64,000 nucleotides of DNA, from positions 97,568,948 through 97,632,947 of the forward strand of contig CM024755.1 of NCBI GenBank assembly GCA_014218235.1, read 5' to 3'. The DNA is from Colocasia esculenta. Lineage: Eukaryota > Streptophyta > Magnoliopsida > Alismatales > Araceae. Numbering within the stretch: position 1 is the stretch's first letter; each line of letters begins with the position of its first letter. Under the pieces are notes generated by a model. That model had not been told where the DNA came from, made no database searches, and saw only the letters and a list, made by a program, of their open reading frames with translations. This document shows positions 43,444 through 55,300 of this stretch, piece by piece. The translations under genes and the position numbers were made by a program.

Positions 43444-44934
43444 GGCCTCCAGATTATCTTTACCATTAGTGAATGTTTCAATAATTCATCCTTTTCTTTT
43501 AGCTGGTTTTGTAAGATTTTGATTTCTTCAACCTTTTGTTGTTTATCATGATTTTCCATTTCCAGCTTTCAGACAGTTCTTTGAATTCATGGGTGGCCTT
43601 TTGAGAGGCTAGCTTAAGCTCATCAATCAAATTCAGAAGATTTTCTTTTTCTTCATTCAGTTCTGTTACTTCATTTTCTAGTTCACAAATTCTTTTGTTT
43701 GAGGATTGGTTATGGTAAATATTTTCAATTTTCTTTTTGAGATGTTATTTTCTTTCCTCATTTCAGTGTATTTTTCAACAAGTTCTGCATAAGCATCTTG
43801 CCAATCCTCAACTGAATAGTCTTCGAAGGATGTACTTACCTTTCCATCAGAACTATTCGCCATGAAGCAGATTTCCTCACTTTCCGAACTTGAGGATTTT
43901 TCGTCTTCTTCCTTCTCACTTGAGTCTTCATCAGACCAAGTGGCTACCATGGCCTTTGGCTTCTTGAACTTGTGAAACTTCTTATGCTTCTCCTTCTTGT
44001 TTTCAGGACATTCTCCCTTCATATGTCCTGGCTTGTTGCACCTGTAATAGATGACAATTTCGTCAGATTTTTTATTCTTGTTAGAATTAGCATTAGAAAA
44101 GGAAGTGTTTCTTTTACTTGATGAATATTTCTTTTTGCCAGAAAGTTTTCCTTTTCTATATTTCAAAAATTTTCTGAATTGCCTAGTCATGAGGGCAATC
44201 TCATCGTCATTTGACTCAGACTCATCAGAACTGGTTTTATCCTGACTCTTGTCTTTGTTACTAGATGAGGCCTTTAGAGCTACTGGCTTGGTTTTGATTA
44301 TGTGTTCTTCATTTCTCTTTAGATTGATTTCATATGTCATTAAAGATCCTATCAACTCATCCAAAGAAATTTTGGACAGATCTTTAGAATCTTCAATAAC
44401 AGTGGCTTTTGTGTGCCAAATTGAAGAGAGAGAACGTAAAATTTTTCTTACCAAGTCAACATCCATATAGTCCTTACCTAAGGCCTTCAGTCCATTGACT
44501 ATGATCATAAACCTGGCAAACATTTCAGAGATTGTCTCATTAGATTTCATCATGAATAATTCATATTCAGAGACAAGAATGTTAGCCTTAGTTTCCTTAA
44601 CCTGAGATGTTCCCTCATAGAGTAACTCAAGTTTATCCCACATCTCTTTGGCAATTTGCACATTGAGATTCTTGAGTACTCTTTGGGGTGAACAGCACAT
44701 TAATCATATTCATGGCACTGTAATTCAATGTAGCCCTTCTTATCTGTTCCCTAGTCCAGGTTTCTTCCTCTCCCTGGTTCTCATAGGGCCTACCTCCACT
44801 ACTTTCCAGATTTCATAATTTTGGGCTCTTAGAAAGACTTGCATTCTATTTTTCCAATAAGAATAGTCTGTTCCATTAAAAAATGGTGGCCTATTAATGG
44901 AATGACTCTCAGCTATGAATCCTCTGGAATCCAT
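43444..44934 (-). pseudogene. gag: Sire-1 gag, broken
   Basis: The ATG at 44934 begins MDSRGFIAESHSINRPPFF and is about 100 bp past the primer site, the expected start. The core is YWKNRMQVFLRAQNYEIWK, then a frameshift near 44730 and the frame 43678-44700 with WDKLELLYEGTSQVKETK and VRKILRSLSSIWHTK. The zinc knuckle reads YYRCNKPGHMKGEC: the first Cys is Tyr (a TGT-to-TAT change), so zinc binding should fail. An acidic Ser/Glu-rich stretch and a coiled-coil-like tail follow; the tail frame breaks near 43740. The overall layout equals that of TRGAG-1 gag. Confidence 0.9.
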
Positions 44935-45036
44935 TTAATTAAACAGATGGTGCAAAGAAGGAAACACTTAACAAGCAAACAAATCACACAGAACACTCAG
45001 AAATTACTCAGATCAAATCAGATCAGGTGTAAACCC

Positions 45037-45048
45037 GCTCTGATACCA
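45037..45048 (-). promoter_or_regulatory. Sire-1 primer binding site (initiator-Met tRNA)
   Basis: Reads TGGTATCAGAGC on the minus strand, two bases past the 5' LTR. Confidence 0.96.
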
Positions 45049-45050
45049 AT

Positions 45051-46773
45051 TGAAGGATCGAGAAATGATGAGGACAAGATCTAGAAGGGGGGTTGAATAG
45101 ATCTAGGCCTACTAATGCGGAAGCTTAACCAATTTTTAAAAACTCTTGAATCAGAGGCAAATTGAAAAACAGATTTCACAGATCTGAAGATAAATTGAGT
45201 GAGTTGTGCAAATGGAGTGTGTGAACAAATTGATTAGATGAATTCAAACGATCCTATGCATGCATCTAACGAAGGATAAATTCAAACCACAATCAGATCA
45301 ATGCACAGAGATTTTTAGGTGGTTCGGAAATCACACCATGTGATTCCTACATCCACCCCTCACACAGTGAGGATCCACTAATCAACCTGGGTACAACACA
45401 CCAACTGGAGCCTGACAACTCCAACCACCTGAGTTTACAACTCACACAAACTCTAGAGTAAGACTACTCTAGAACCCTGAGCAAGACTGCTCAACTACCA
45501 CTTGAGTACGACGACTCAAAACCACTGAGTTTGACAGCTCACAAACAACTTGCTAGAAGAACACATGACTTAGATCCTCTAGCAACAGATCTAGTCCAAC
45601 CAGAGTTAATTCATGAGACTCATGCAACAACCCATGCACAATCTCATAATCACTCAGAAGAGAAAAGGAAAGTGAGAATTGTATTGAGGAGCTTTTCTCT
45701 TCAGATGTACTGCCTTGTAGAAGGTCGAATTGTGAAGTGCTTTGATCTCTGGAAGTTTCTGGACGATGCTCTGCAATCTGATCTTCAGGATCTTCCTTGA
45801 ATTCTTCACAGAAGTCGGCTTCTACTTGATTTGCTTCCTTGAGGTGATCCAATTGCTTCTTCAACGATCAATTTCCACTTCTCATGCTTGGGCAGATGAG
45901 AATTTGGCTTGAGGAAGCACCAGGAAGGCAAGAACAGGGAGGAGAAACCTTCTAGCCGCCAACGGGATTTCTGGGAGGCTACGAAAGGGTTCATTGCATG
46001 TTGGATAGCCAATAGAAGGGTATTTATACCCCTAATAGTCCAAATGTACCCTTGGGGGTCGTGGGCACACGATCCAAGGCTAATCCAACAGTTCCCTAGG
46101 GTGCCACATGTCCAGGATAAAATTTAAGTCACAGAGATTCCGGAGTGTGTCGACCTGCCCATGAGGTGTGTCGACACACTGTCCCAGACTGGCAAAACAA
46201 TTCCCTGGGAGAGGTCTCTAGTGTCGACCTGAGATGATTCAGTGTCGACACCATGTCTCAGACAGCAAAACAGGTCTTCTGGGAGAGCCATCTAGTGTCG
46301 ACCTGCCTGCATTTGGTGTCGACCTGCTTTACCCATCTGAAAAATAGGCCTTCTGGGAAGGCTCTCTAGTGTCGACACTATCTGATTTAGTGTCGACCTG
46401 AGATAGAAGCCTGTTAACATATTTCTCTGGGATCTGTCTCTAGTGTCGACCTGCCCTGGACTAGTGTCGACACTAGTTGATCTTTTCTTCATATTTTTGT
46501 CTTTGCTCTGAGCCATTGTGTCGACACCACTCATGGTTGTGTCGACACTACCTTTGCAAGAAAATGTTGTTCCTGAGAAAATAAATACATAAATCATTAG
46601 TTAAATATATTATCATGAATATCAATGATAAATGTGCTTGGAAACATGCTTTTTGAATATTGTTATTTTAGGTGTGATGTATTTCACATGTTCCAATTGT
46701 TATGCATTAAAATCACAACTTGTCATCATCAAAATGTGAGGAGAAATGTATTATATTCACACTCAACCCAACA
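45051..46773 (-). repeat. Sire-1 5' LTR (right copy)
   Basis: Nearly identical to 33781-35502. Palindrome actagtgtcgacactagt at 46460-46477. TATA box (TATAAATA, minus) at 46021-46028. All short ORFs in it are duplicated in the other LTR and do not resemble genes. Confidence 0.96.
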
Positions 46774-46778
46774 ATTAC

Positions 46779-47700
46779 GTCCAGGCTGAGCGCCGCGCTT
46801 TATAAAGGTCAATCAGATACAAAATTATCAAAAATACAATCTTTGACTTTATAAAAGCGGCTGATGGACCAGAAGCGATTCATAGGCATGGCCACAAGCT
46901 TCGCCGATAGCCGTTTGTCACATCGGTTTGACTTTATTAAGCGCGCCTCGTGAGAGGACGCGTTTCAATTTCAAAAGGCGTTCAACTGTTTGGACGCAAT
47001 TCTACCTATAAATACAAACCCAAGGGTTCCTCATTTGGCATCCATTCCCAAATACGGCGAAGCCCTGCCGAATTTGTCCCTCAACCTCCGAACCTCAACT
47101 CTCCATCTTCTTGAGGTGTGGATTCCGACAGACCGAAAGCTAGAGCACCGGCACCGGAGCGGGAACGTGCGTCGCCCTCCCGTCGCCATTTTCACGTGAA
47201 GGAGCCTTCCAAGCGTGGGGTGCGGCACAAGGAGCTCCGCTGACGTTCATTGCGCTACCGCCATTCCACGTCACATGCCGGGCTACGCCATCATTTCTTC
47301 CTCACCTCCTCCATCTTTCATTTTTCATTAGGCATGCATGGCACAATTCTACACATACATTCATAACATCCCTCCCATCCACTTTTAGGGGTTTAACACC
47401 ACCTCCACGAGGTGTGTTACCCTCCGTTTACATATTTTATTATGCGCTGTTACTTTTACGCTTACTACACCCTCCAGACTAATCCCCCCCCTTTACGTGT
47501 TTTCTTGTTGTTTGCATTTTGCAAGGTAACCAGAATTGGATCTTCTCTGTCGGTCGGCCGATTGGTGAAGGAAAGAGAACCCACCATGGGACTTCCTCTT
47601 CCTTTCAGGTAAAGAGGTAAGTCTATCGTACCCCCTTTTTTGCCCGTTACTTTTGGCACCCTTATATGCCTGGCGATCACGTTTTCTTTCATTTTACTTG
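46779..47700 (+). promoter_or_regulatory. Probable Tat-1 3' LTR, promoter and R/U5 part
   Basis: It continues from 33780 after removal of Sire-1. A clean TATA box (ctataaatac, 47006-47015) is followed about 30 bp on by Pyr-rich sequence, which suits an LTR promoter. A further gcgtcc/ggacgc motif set lies at about 46955-46995. Beyond 47400 the sequence is T/C-rich with pyrimidine runs. I cannot place the LTR end; it must lie between about 47.5 and 47.8 kb, where Tat-2 coding homology starts on the other strand. Confidence 0.5.
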
Positions 47701-48176
47701 TCACTCCATATCCACACACTCACCATCCACGTATAATCCACCCCCCCCCCCTTCCCCCATTTCTCTTTGTAGAGGACCACGTCCCTTGAAAAAGGACGAG
47801 ACTCCGTATCTACACATGCCACTGGCATACATCTCGGCAGCATCTTCTATCTCACTGTCCTCTTCATCCACTGGGTCCTCCTCAGCTAAGATCTCATAAA
47901 CCCAAACTCCGTCGACTAGCCCTCCTCTTCGTGTTGAACTTCTATGTTCAGAATGACTGCTTCTTAGACGAACTCTTCGACAGCCAGAAGAGCGCCACAC
48001 CTCTGCACCAAGTCTATCAAAGATCTACAGAGTATGTCATTACCCTTACTCTTCCTAGACAGGGACGAGGACTTGCTAGATCCTACCCTTGAACCTAAAC
48101 TAGAATTGATATTTACAGAGGACTCTGGAGAAACATCCAAAGGTTTATTGGAAGGGAAAGGAAAGGATGCGGCCAA
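47701..48176 (-). pseudogene. Tat-2 pre-RT acidic segment, truncated
   Basis: On the minus strand, VYEILAEEDPVDEEDSEIED and ILCRSLIDLVQRCGALLAVEEF align in order and spacing with VYEIVDDDDPIEEGDEELED and LADLACRCKACLAIQEF of Tat-1 (about 16920-17110), so this is the same place in a related element. A frameshift near 47975 separates the two frames. Homology ends at about 47800, before the RT domain, so RT, RNase H and integrase are missing from this side. Confidence 0.8.
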
Positions 48177-48978
48177 GGAAGGGGGAGTGAGCGTGTGATA
48201 GGGATCGCCATCAAGAACAGGGAAACATGGAGACGGGGATCACCGTCTGAGAGTTGAAAGTAGGGAGTGATGGGGATCGCCGTCAAGAGCGAGGATTGCA
48301 ATGGAGTGATGGGGATCGCCCTCAGAAGTGGGAATTGCAGCGGAGTGACGGGGATCGTCGTCAAGAGTTGATGGTCATCAAGGGAGTGAAAGCGGGGATT
48401 AGTGCTTGGAGGGGAAGGACGGGGATCGCCATCCGATGAAGGGAAAAGGGAAAGACGGGGATCGTCATTCGAAGAAAGGGGAGAAAAGACGGGGATCGTC
48501 GTCCGATAGTTGGGAGAAATTAGGAGAAGCGGAAAGAAAGGTTTTTTTTTTTTTTTTTGAATCAAACATGACATACTAACCTAAGAAAGAAAACAAATAC
48601 CCTACATCCGAAGACATCAGGAGAAGGAGAGAACCGTGCCATTGAACGTAAGGGTGAAGTGGATGAAGAAGTGATTAATGCTTCGAGAGCGTCATGGGAG
48701 AATTAAAGAATAAGAGGAGGAGAAAGACGGATGAAATAAAATTTAGAAACAAGGATTGAAAACACAGAATAATTAGGGGGCCGGGGATGCCCTGGCCAGA
48801 ACTCGTCTACCGGGTTGACTGGATTCACTACCTCAATATCCTCACCGTTCCCAAGCAATTGTCACTTGGAGGTGGTTACTGCTGATGGTTCTACTGATTC
48901 TGCCACTATCGGGGCTGTGTGAGACTACCGTCCCAGAATAGGAGACTGAGTGCTATCACTATGTCTTCTAAGTCTGAC
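48177..48978 (-). pseudogene. Tat-2 linker with coding minisatellite
   Basis: Corresponds to the Pro-rich linker of Tat-1. The minus strand stays open for much of 48113-48574. A degenerate minisatellite of ggggatcgccgtc units (about 48200-48510, roughly ten copies) encodes DGDPRPS-like repeats. A T-run (48542-48558) and A/G-rich sequence follow. Cut at 48978 by Chromo-2, resuming at 60467. Confidence 0.65.
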
Positions 48979-51900
48979 TGTGACGGCCCTCATTATACCG
49001 GTACGGTCATACCGACCCACGTCGATATAGCGAGAGTCCTCATAGTGGGACATTTACCCAACGATACAAACAGCTGAGATACACGCGAATATCAATAACA
49101 GAGTAGCGGAAGTAAAAGAGAACTATCTCCAATCATTCATCATCCACATTAAACATACATGCAGTTTACAATTTGCAAAAAGGAACTAAATTCACATGAT
49201 TTAATTTGCTGAAATAGAAATACAAAATGTCCACATATTACATTCTTTTCATGATAAGCCTAATACAATGTTCAAGTACATACGACGAAGTACACAATCA
49301 CAAAGAAGCTCCAAGTAACTAGTCTCCGCGCTCGGAGTCCGTCTCCACCGTCTCCTCCAACGGTGTCGTGTCACCAACTACACCTGTACGCCGAAGCAAG
49401 GAGTGAGTCCAAGGACTCAGCAAGTAACACTACGCATGATATACACGTACAAGTCCTAGTGGTTTCTACATGCACATACAATTAGCAACACATAGCATGC
49501 TAGTCCATTTAAGTTTTCAACCTATCATGACGGTTCTACAATTTTATACATAACGCATGCTTTCAGATTTCAAAAATATAACATTCACCTACCACATGGT
49601 CTCTAATCCATTCACTTATGAACTTTAACCTTATCAAGAACCCAACATGAGAGTTATCAACATGGACAACTTACATACATAAACGGAGGACATAATTAGC
49701 ATGGATTCTACATGTTCTTAAGTACATACATAACTTTTTCACATGCTTTAGGTTGCTGATTTCACATGGTCCAAAGGCTATAATTCAACACATGAGAGCT
49801 ACAACGTTGCTTAAAACATAATCTATGAACAATCCATCATGCCATCTTGCACACATATTCATTTGTTGTCCCTATCATGGGTTCTAAACACTTTGCACAC
49901 ATAAACACAAGAAGGATAACATGCATTTTCTGAATTCACATAGTTTCAGATTTAGCCTCACATGGTTTCAATAACACATTGCACATCTAGATTTTCACAT
50001 TTTCCTTTTTCACAATTTCCTCTTTTCACATGGTTACACTTTACACATACACATTCACATGTCACTTACACATTTACACATGGTCACATACACTTTACAC
50101 ATTACACTTTACACATATTTTAGTGCCGTGACACATAGTCCAAACCACCAAAGAAGGACACATTCACATCACATAACACATAGGCACCATCTAGGCAATG
50201 CAATGGTGACTCTTGGACTGCGCAGACCGGGAGAACAAGTCTCCACCCTAACCAGTGGTACTTGTCCACCTCCAGGATTTCCCCCTAATGCCCTTAGGGT
50301 CACTTAACACAATGAACTTTCTCAGGGGGACTTTTCCCTGATACAGCTCCACTGCCTTCTCGGAAGCAGTATCACATTGGCACAGTTTACACTTTTACAC
50401 ATTTAACGTTTTACACATGGTTTTACACTTGGCACTCTTCATTTCATTCACACTTTCTTACTCACATGAACACCTCTGTTTTTTTTCCTAACATGGTACT
50501 ACAGAGTTTTCAAGATTCAACATGTAGTAAACACACCAATCATGCTAGTTTAAACAAAATAAAATCACATTACTATCATATGTACGAATTATTCACAATT
50601 CACATGAAAACACATAACTTTTTATTTACTGTTCCAAATAACCTGAAATTTTAACCACATGCTGTTTTCAGGTTCAAAATCATACCCTCAATTTTTCAGA
50701 TTTTTCTGAGCTAAATAGGATTTACAGAAAATCAAACACCTAATTAGCATATTATTCACAACTTATACTAACATGGGTCTAACACATTTGAAATTTACCC
50801 ACTTACTGTTTTGCACAGAAAACACAAATGCATGATTTCAGAATACAACATCATCCTAATTCATACATCTATAAATCCGTTACCACAACCATTTCTTTCA
50901 TGCTTTCATTTTACCGAATCGAACTTTCTAGCAATTCCACAAGTATGCATGAATTACAAAAATTCAGAACATACATACATGTCCCACAATATTTCATGAA
51001 TAGACTGAAAACAAGACATTTAACTAATCCTAATCATGGAACATTAATTTGCAAGAATTATCTACAAGTTATGCCCACAAGTTTAAAGACACCAATCTTC
51101 CACATTCACCAACACACCACATTCATTCACAACCACAATGCACAAAATACATAGCTTATAGGAATACCATATATCCTCATCACGGAAATCATAACGAAAT
51201 TAACGTATAAGAGGGACAGAACAGCTCACTGTTCTGTCCTGAAGAACTAGACGGCGGTCTCTGGCCGCTGACTCAGAGTCAGCGGCAGGGTCGATGGACG
51301 CCAAGATCATCACAGGCGTCCAGGGACCTTGCCGTTTACTCAGGTCTGTGCAGAAACACAGACCCGAGCTCTGAAAATTGGGTGAAATGGAGGGTCTAGG
51401 ACTCGAGGGAAATTCCATAAAAATTATAAAAACCTCCTAGACTCATACGGGGATACCATAGATAGGTCACTTGCCTCTCAAAAATTCTTCTAAGGGATTT
51501 AGAGGCTTGGTGAAGACCTCCTTGGGCAGTCCCAAGAAGTTGCAGAACACCTCCAAGATCGCCTTCCTCCGGGCTTCTGGTTGATCTCCACGCCGAGGGG
51601 ATGATGGGGAAGCCTTCCCCTTTGCTTCAGCTCCCTCCTTGATGCAGAAGATCTCCAAAACCAGCTTCAAAGGGTCGGATTTTAGGGGTTCAAACTGGGG
51701 TTTTTCTCACAGAGCTCTAGGGTTTTTCTTTCTCACCTCTCTCCTCTTGCAAGGGTGAAGGGGAAGAATGGGGTGAGCCCATTCGGGTTCAGACCTAAAG
51801 AGGGTCTTTCCCCCACTCACTAGGGTGATGGGACACCCTCAGAGCCGTTGGGGGACATCCCCCAATGGTTGCCATACCTTGTTTCAGAAGATAGCAGCTC

Positions 51901-52260
51901 TGCTGCGCATGCAGGCCAGAGAAGTTGACGTCCATATCGCTGGACGCCGGAATTAGGTTGGCGTCCAGGGCTGGACGCTAACACCACCTCAGCGGCCTGG
52001 GGATTGACGCCAATAGGGCCTTCGGCCAGAACCCTAATTTATGCAGAAAACCATGCATACCAAGCTTCTATACATGCAATATGTACATGGTACTATATTC
52101 ACACTATCATCATGCAATACATACATTATTTACGTTTAATATAAACACATGTACACGTATTTATACTATTTTAATATCCACGTAAAATACGTACATACAT
52201 ACTCAACACAATATACACACATAAATACGAAAAATACGACGGAAATTCGAGGGCCCTACA
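48979..52260 (-). repeat. Chromo-2 3' LTR (left copy)
   Basis: tgtgacggccct to gggccctaca. Includes the palindrome gcgtccag-gg-ctggacgc at 51961-51978, further gcgtcc/ggacgc pairs at about 51290-51330 and 51930-51950, and a 67-codon minus-strand ORF (51467-51670; Lys/Glu-rich, no known domain) that is frameshifted in the other LTR by one inserted A, so it is probably not a gene. An acacattt-rich stretch is at about 50040-50120. Confidence 0.96.
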
Positions 52261-52273
52261 CCCTCTCCCCCTT
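52261..52273 (-). promoter_or_regulatory. Chromo-2 polypurine tract
   Basis: Reads aagggggagaggg on the minus strand, directly before the 3' LTR, after gaggacgaagtttcttt, the usual chromovirus context. Confidence 0.96.
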
Positions 52274-52305
52274 AAAGAAACTTCGTCCTCGAAGTTAGAA
52301 CGACA

Positions 52306-53560
52306 CTACTCAAACAAAAGGGGATACTTCTTCTTCATCGCATCCTCAAGCTCCCACGTAGCCTCCTCACGCGAGAAGTTCCGCCATAGAACTTTCACCG
52401 ACGCGATACTCTTGTTCCGGAGATGCTGAACCTTCCGGTCAAGAATGGCTACTGGCTGCTCGACATACGAAAGATCTGGCTGGATCTCCACTGGCTCATG
52501 ACTAATCACATGAGACGGATCTCGGACATACTTCCTGAGCATAGATACGTGGAATACCGGGTGAACGCTAGCCAAAGCTGGGGGTAAAGCTAGCTCGTAC
52601 GCCACGTTGCCCAAACGTCGGAGAATCTCATATGGGCCAATGAACCTAGGGCTTAGCTTGCTATGCCTGCCAAATCTGACAACTCCACGAGTAGGCGATA
52701 TCTTCAAGAAGACATGATCGCCAACCTCGAACTCCAAATCCTTTCTCCTGTTGTCGGCATAACTCTTCTGCCTATCCTGTGCCGCAACAAGCCTTTTCCT
52801 GATAAGCTGAATCTTATCCGAAGTTTCCTGAACCAACTCCGGTCCGATCAACTGCCTATCACCAGTCTCCTCCCAACATAAAGGAGATCTGCAGGGCCTA
52901 CCATACAACGCCTCGAATGGAGCCATTCCAATACTAGCATGAAAGCTGTTGTTGTATGCGAACTCCACAAGAGGTAAATGACGCTCCCAATCATCCTTCC
53001 AATCCAGAACACACGCTCTCAACATATCCTCGAGCGTCTGGATAGTCCTCTCGGACTGTCCGTCGGTCTGGGGATGAAACGCCGAACTGAGCTTAAGCTC
53101 GAACCTAACGCATCCTGAAGACCCTTCCACAATCTCGAAGTGAATCTCGGATCTCGATCCGAAATGATCGACTTCGGCACACCATGCAATCTAACGATAC
53201 CGCTAACATACAATCTAGCTAAGCTCTCTACTGACTGCTTCTTCTTCATAGGTAAGAAATGAGCAGTCTTCGAGAATCTATCTACAACTACCCAAATCGA
53301 GTCATTGCCCCTTCTAGATCGAGGCAAACCCGATACGAAATCCATAGTGACAGCTTCCCACTTCCATACGGGATATCCATCCTCTGCATAAGGCCGGATG
53401 GTCGCTGCCGCTCGGCTTTCACCTGCTGACATACTAGACATCTAGACACATAATCCGCAACATCCTTCTTCATGCCGGACCACCAAAATGATCTCTTCAG
53501 GTCTTGATACATCTTAGTGTTACCCGGATGAATAGAGAATCGCGATCTATGAGCCTCCGC
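52306..53560 (-). pseudogene. Chromo-2 integrase with chromodomain-like tail, two frameshifts
   Basis: The zinc-binding part (HRSRFSIHPGNTKMYQDL, RCLVCQQVKAERQR) is at the end of the RT frame (about 53410-53560). Then come a frame change near 53390 and the core with WVVVDRFSKTAHFLPM and SIISDRDPRFTSRLW, a second frame change near 53100, and the rest of the core (HPQTDGQSERTIQTLEDML) up to FHVSMLRKYV. The tail VKVLWRNFSREEATWELE ending LLFE at 52309 is the chromodomain-like motif of Tekay-type integrases, thought to steer insertion to heterochromatin. Both breaks are single small indels. Confidence 0.92.
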
Positions 53561-54769
53561 TAACACATGCTCACGGACATCTACTACATCGGGGACACAA
53601 ACGCGGTGCTGAAATCTAATCACACCGTCCTCATCACGAGCAATGCCCGCCTTACCCACTAACTCTAACAATCTAGGATCGGCTTTCTGCTGCTCAATCA
53701 CCTCATCCAAGACTGAGGATCTAAGGGATAGCTGAGCTACAAAAGCCTGACACAACGATGGCTCTAACTCGGTCATAGAGCACGCTGCATCCTCCAACAT
53801 CTTCCAATCCTGCTGGAGCGAAGACCTCTTCCTACTAAGAGCATCCGCTACGACGTTCGCCTTTCCAGGATGATACTGAAGGTCGAAGTCATAGTCCTTC
53901 AAGAACTCAATCCATCTTCTCTGCCTCAGGTTTAATTCCTTTTGGGAGAAAAGATACCTCAAGCTCTTGTGGTCGGTAAACACCTCAAATCTGACACCAT
54001 AAAGATAGTGCCTCCAGATCTTTAGTGCATGAACCACAGCTGCTAGCTCTAAATCATGAGTCGGATAGTTCCTCTCATGCTCCTTCAACTGACGAGAAGC
54101 ATAAGCTACTACCCTCTCTTGCTGCATGAGCACACAGCCTAAACCAATCCGAGATGCATCCGTATAAATGGAAAAGCCTTCTAGACCACAGGGCAATACC
54201 AATACCGGAGCAGAAGTAAGCTTAGCCTTCAATAGCTGAAAGCTGCGCTCACATGCCTCGGACCATACAAACTTCTCACCCTTTCTGGTCAGCTTTGTCA
54301 TAGGGGCGGCGATGGATGAGAAACCCTCAATGAATCGCCGATAGTAACCAGCTAACCCAAGGAAACTACGAATCTCCGAAGGAGTCTTGGGAACATCCCA
54401 ATCCATAACTGCCTGGATCTTTGCTGGATCAACAGCTACACCAGCGCCGGAGATAACATGCCCGAGAAAGTGAACCTCGCGCAACCAGAACTCGCACTTG
54501 CTGTACTTTGCATACAGTTTGTGCTCACGGAGAACCTCTAAGACTAACCTCAAATGCTGACGATGTGTGGTCTCATCCGGAGAATAGACCAACACGTCAT
54601 CAATAAACACAACAACAAAGCTATCTAAATACGGACTAAACACCCGGTTCATGAGATCCATGAACGCTGCAGGGGCGTTGGTCAATCCGAAAGGAAGAAC
54701 CAAAAACTCATAATGTCCATAACGGGTTCTAAATGCCGTCTTGGACACATCCTCACTCCTAATCCTCAA
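53561..54769 (-). CDS. Chromo-2 RT C-terminal half, RNase H, connection
   Basis: Part of the open frame 53288-54769 (493 codons). RT: RTRYGHYEFLVLPFGLTNAP, FIDDVLVYS (active site), FLGLAGYYRRFIEGF. RNase H: IYTDASRIGLGCVLMQ, RNYPTHDLELAAVVHALK, FTDHKSLRYLFS, then YHPGKANVVADALSR with the last Asp. All catalytic residues are present. A TGA at about 54784 (one transition from CGA in the IDLRSGYHQL block) separates this from the first half of RT, so the frame start at 54769 is not a real start. Connection and spacer lead into integrase. Confidence 0.92.
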
Positions 54770-54784
54770 CTGATGATAACCAGA

Positions 54785-55300
54785 TCACAAGTCAATCTTG
54801 GAAAAGACTGATGCCTCTCGCAACTGGTCAAACAGATCATCAATCCGAGGTAAGGGATACCTGTTCTTCACCGTCACCTGGTTTAGCTTCCTATAATCAA
54901 TGCACAACCAAGTGACCCGTCTTTCTTCTTGACGAATAATACAGGCGCCCCCAAGGGGAAACACTGGGGCGAATAAATCCCTTATCGAGCAATTCCTGCA
55001 ATTGCTTCCTCAACTCGGCTAATTCTGCAGGGGCCATCCGATATGGGGCCTTCGAGATAGGAGAGGTGCCTGGAAGCAACTCTATAGTGAACTCTATCTC
55101 CCTATCCGGTGGCAATCCAGACAAGTCATCGGGAAAGACATCTGAAAGTCCTGCACCACATCGATCTCTGCAAGAGTCAGTGACGAACCAGCATCGGGTA
55201 CTAGCATAACGCTGGCAAGAAATGCGTCACAACCCTTGTTCACCATACGCATCGCCTTCATGGCAGAGATGACTAACTTTCCCGCTAAGTTCTTTGGCAA
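54785..55300 (-). pseudogene. Chromo-2 protease end and RT N-terminal half
   Basis: The frame 54897-55124 begins with LPPDREIEFTIELLPGTSPI, then SKAPYRMAPAELAELRKQ and LLDKGFIRPSVSPWG; it breaks near 54915 (a deletion in the KKKDGSLR.CIDYR block). The frame 55094-55300 holds the segment between protease and RT (LVISAMKAMRMVNKG). The remaining RT block up to the TGA at 54784 is recognisable but frameshifted. Confidence 0.88.

Larger units (their letters stand above)
33781..46773 (-). mobile_element. Sire-1: Ty1/copia Sirevirus with env-like ORF
   Basis: The element is 12,993 bp, with LTRs of 1,722 and 1,723 bp and a perfect target duplication attac (33776-33780, 46774-46778). On the minus strand the order is primer site, gag, protease, integrase, RT, RNase H, a spacer and an env-like ORF, then a polypurine tract. 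This order (integrase before RT), the length, the env-like ORF and the LTR palindromes identify the Sirevirus group (SIRE/Maximus). Each gene carries at least one stop or frameshift, yet the LTRs are nearly identical, so it is recent but already inactive, or was copied by enzymes from elsewhere. Confidence 0.95.
2694..47700 (+). mobile_element. Tat-1: Tat/Ogre-type Ty3/gypsy retrotransposon (outer, disrupted)
   Basis: The order gag, protease, G-patch, RT, decayed RNase H, archaeal-type RNase H, integrase is that of the Tat lineage of plant Ty3/gypsy elements. It is followed by a long 3' region with antisense ORFs. The 5' end is lost behind LTR-A. The body is split by Chromo-1, TRGAG-1 and Sire-1, each flanked by a perfect 5-bp target duplication of Tat-1 sequence. 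Removing the three insertions leaves about 16.5 kb of Tat-1. The right boundary near 47.7 kb is approximate, because no 5' LTR is available to define the LTR end. Confidence 0.85.

Noticed and set aside
51467..51670. 67-codon ORF inside the Chromo-2 LTR as a possible small gene
   Set aside because: The second LTR has a one-base insertion that changes the second half of the frame; no domain seen.
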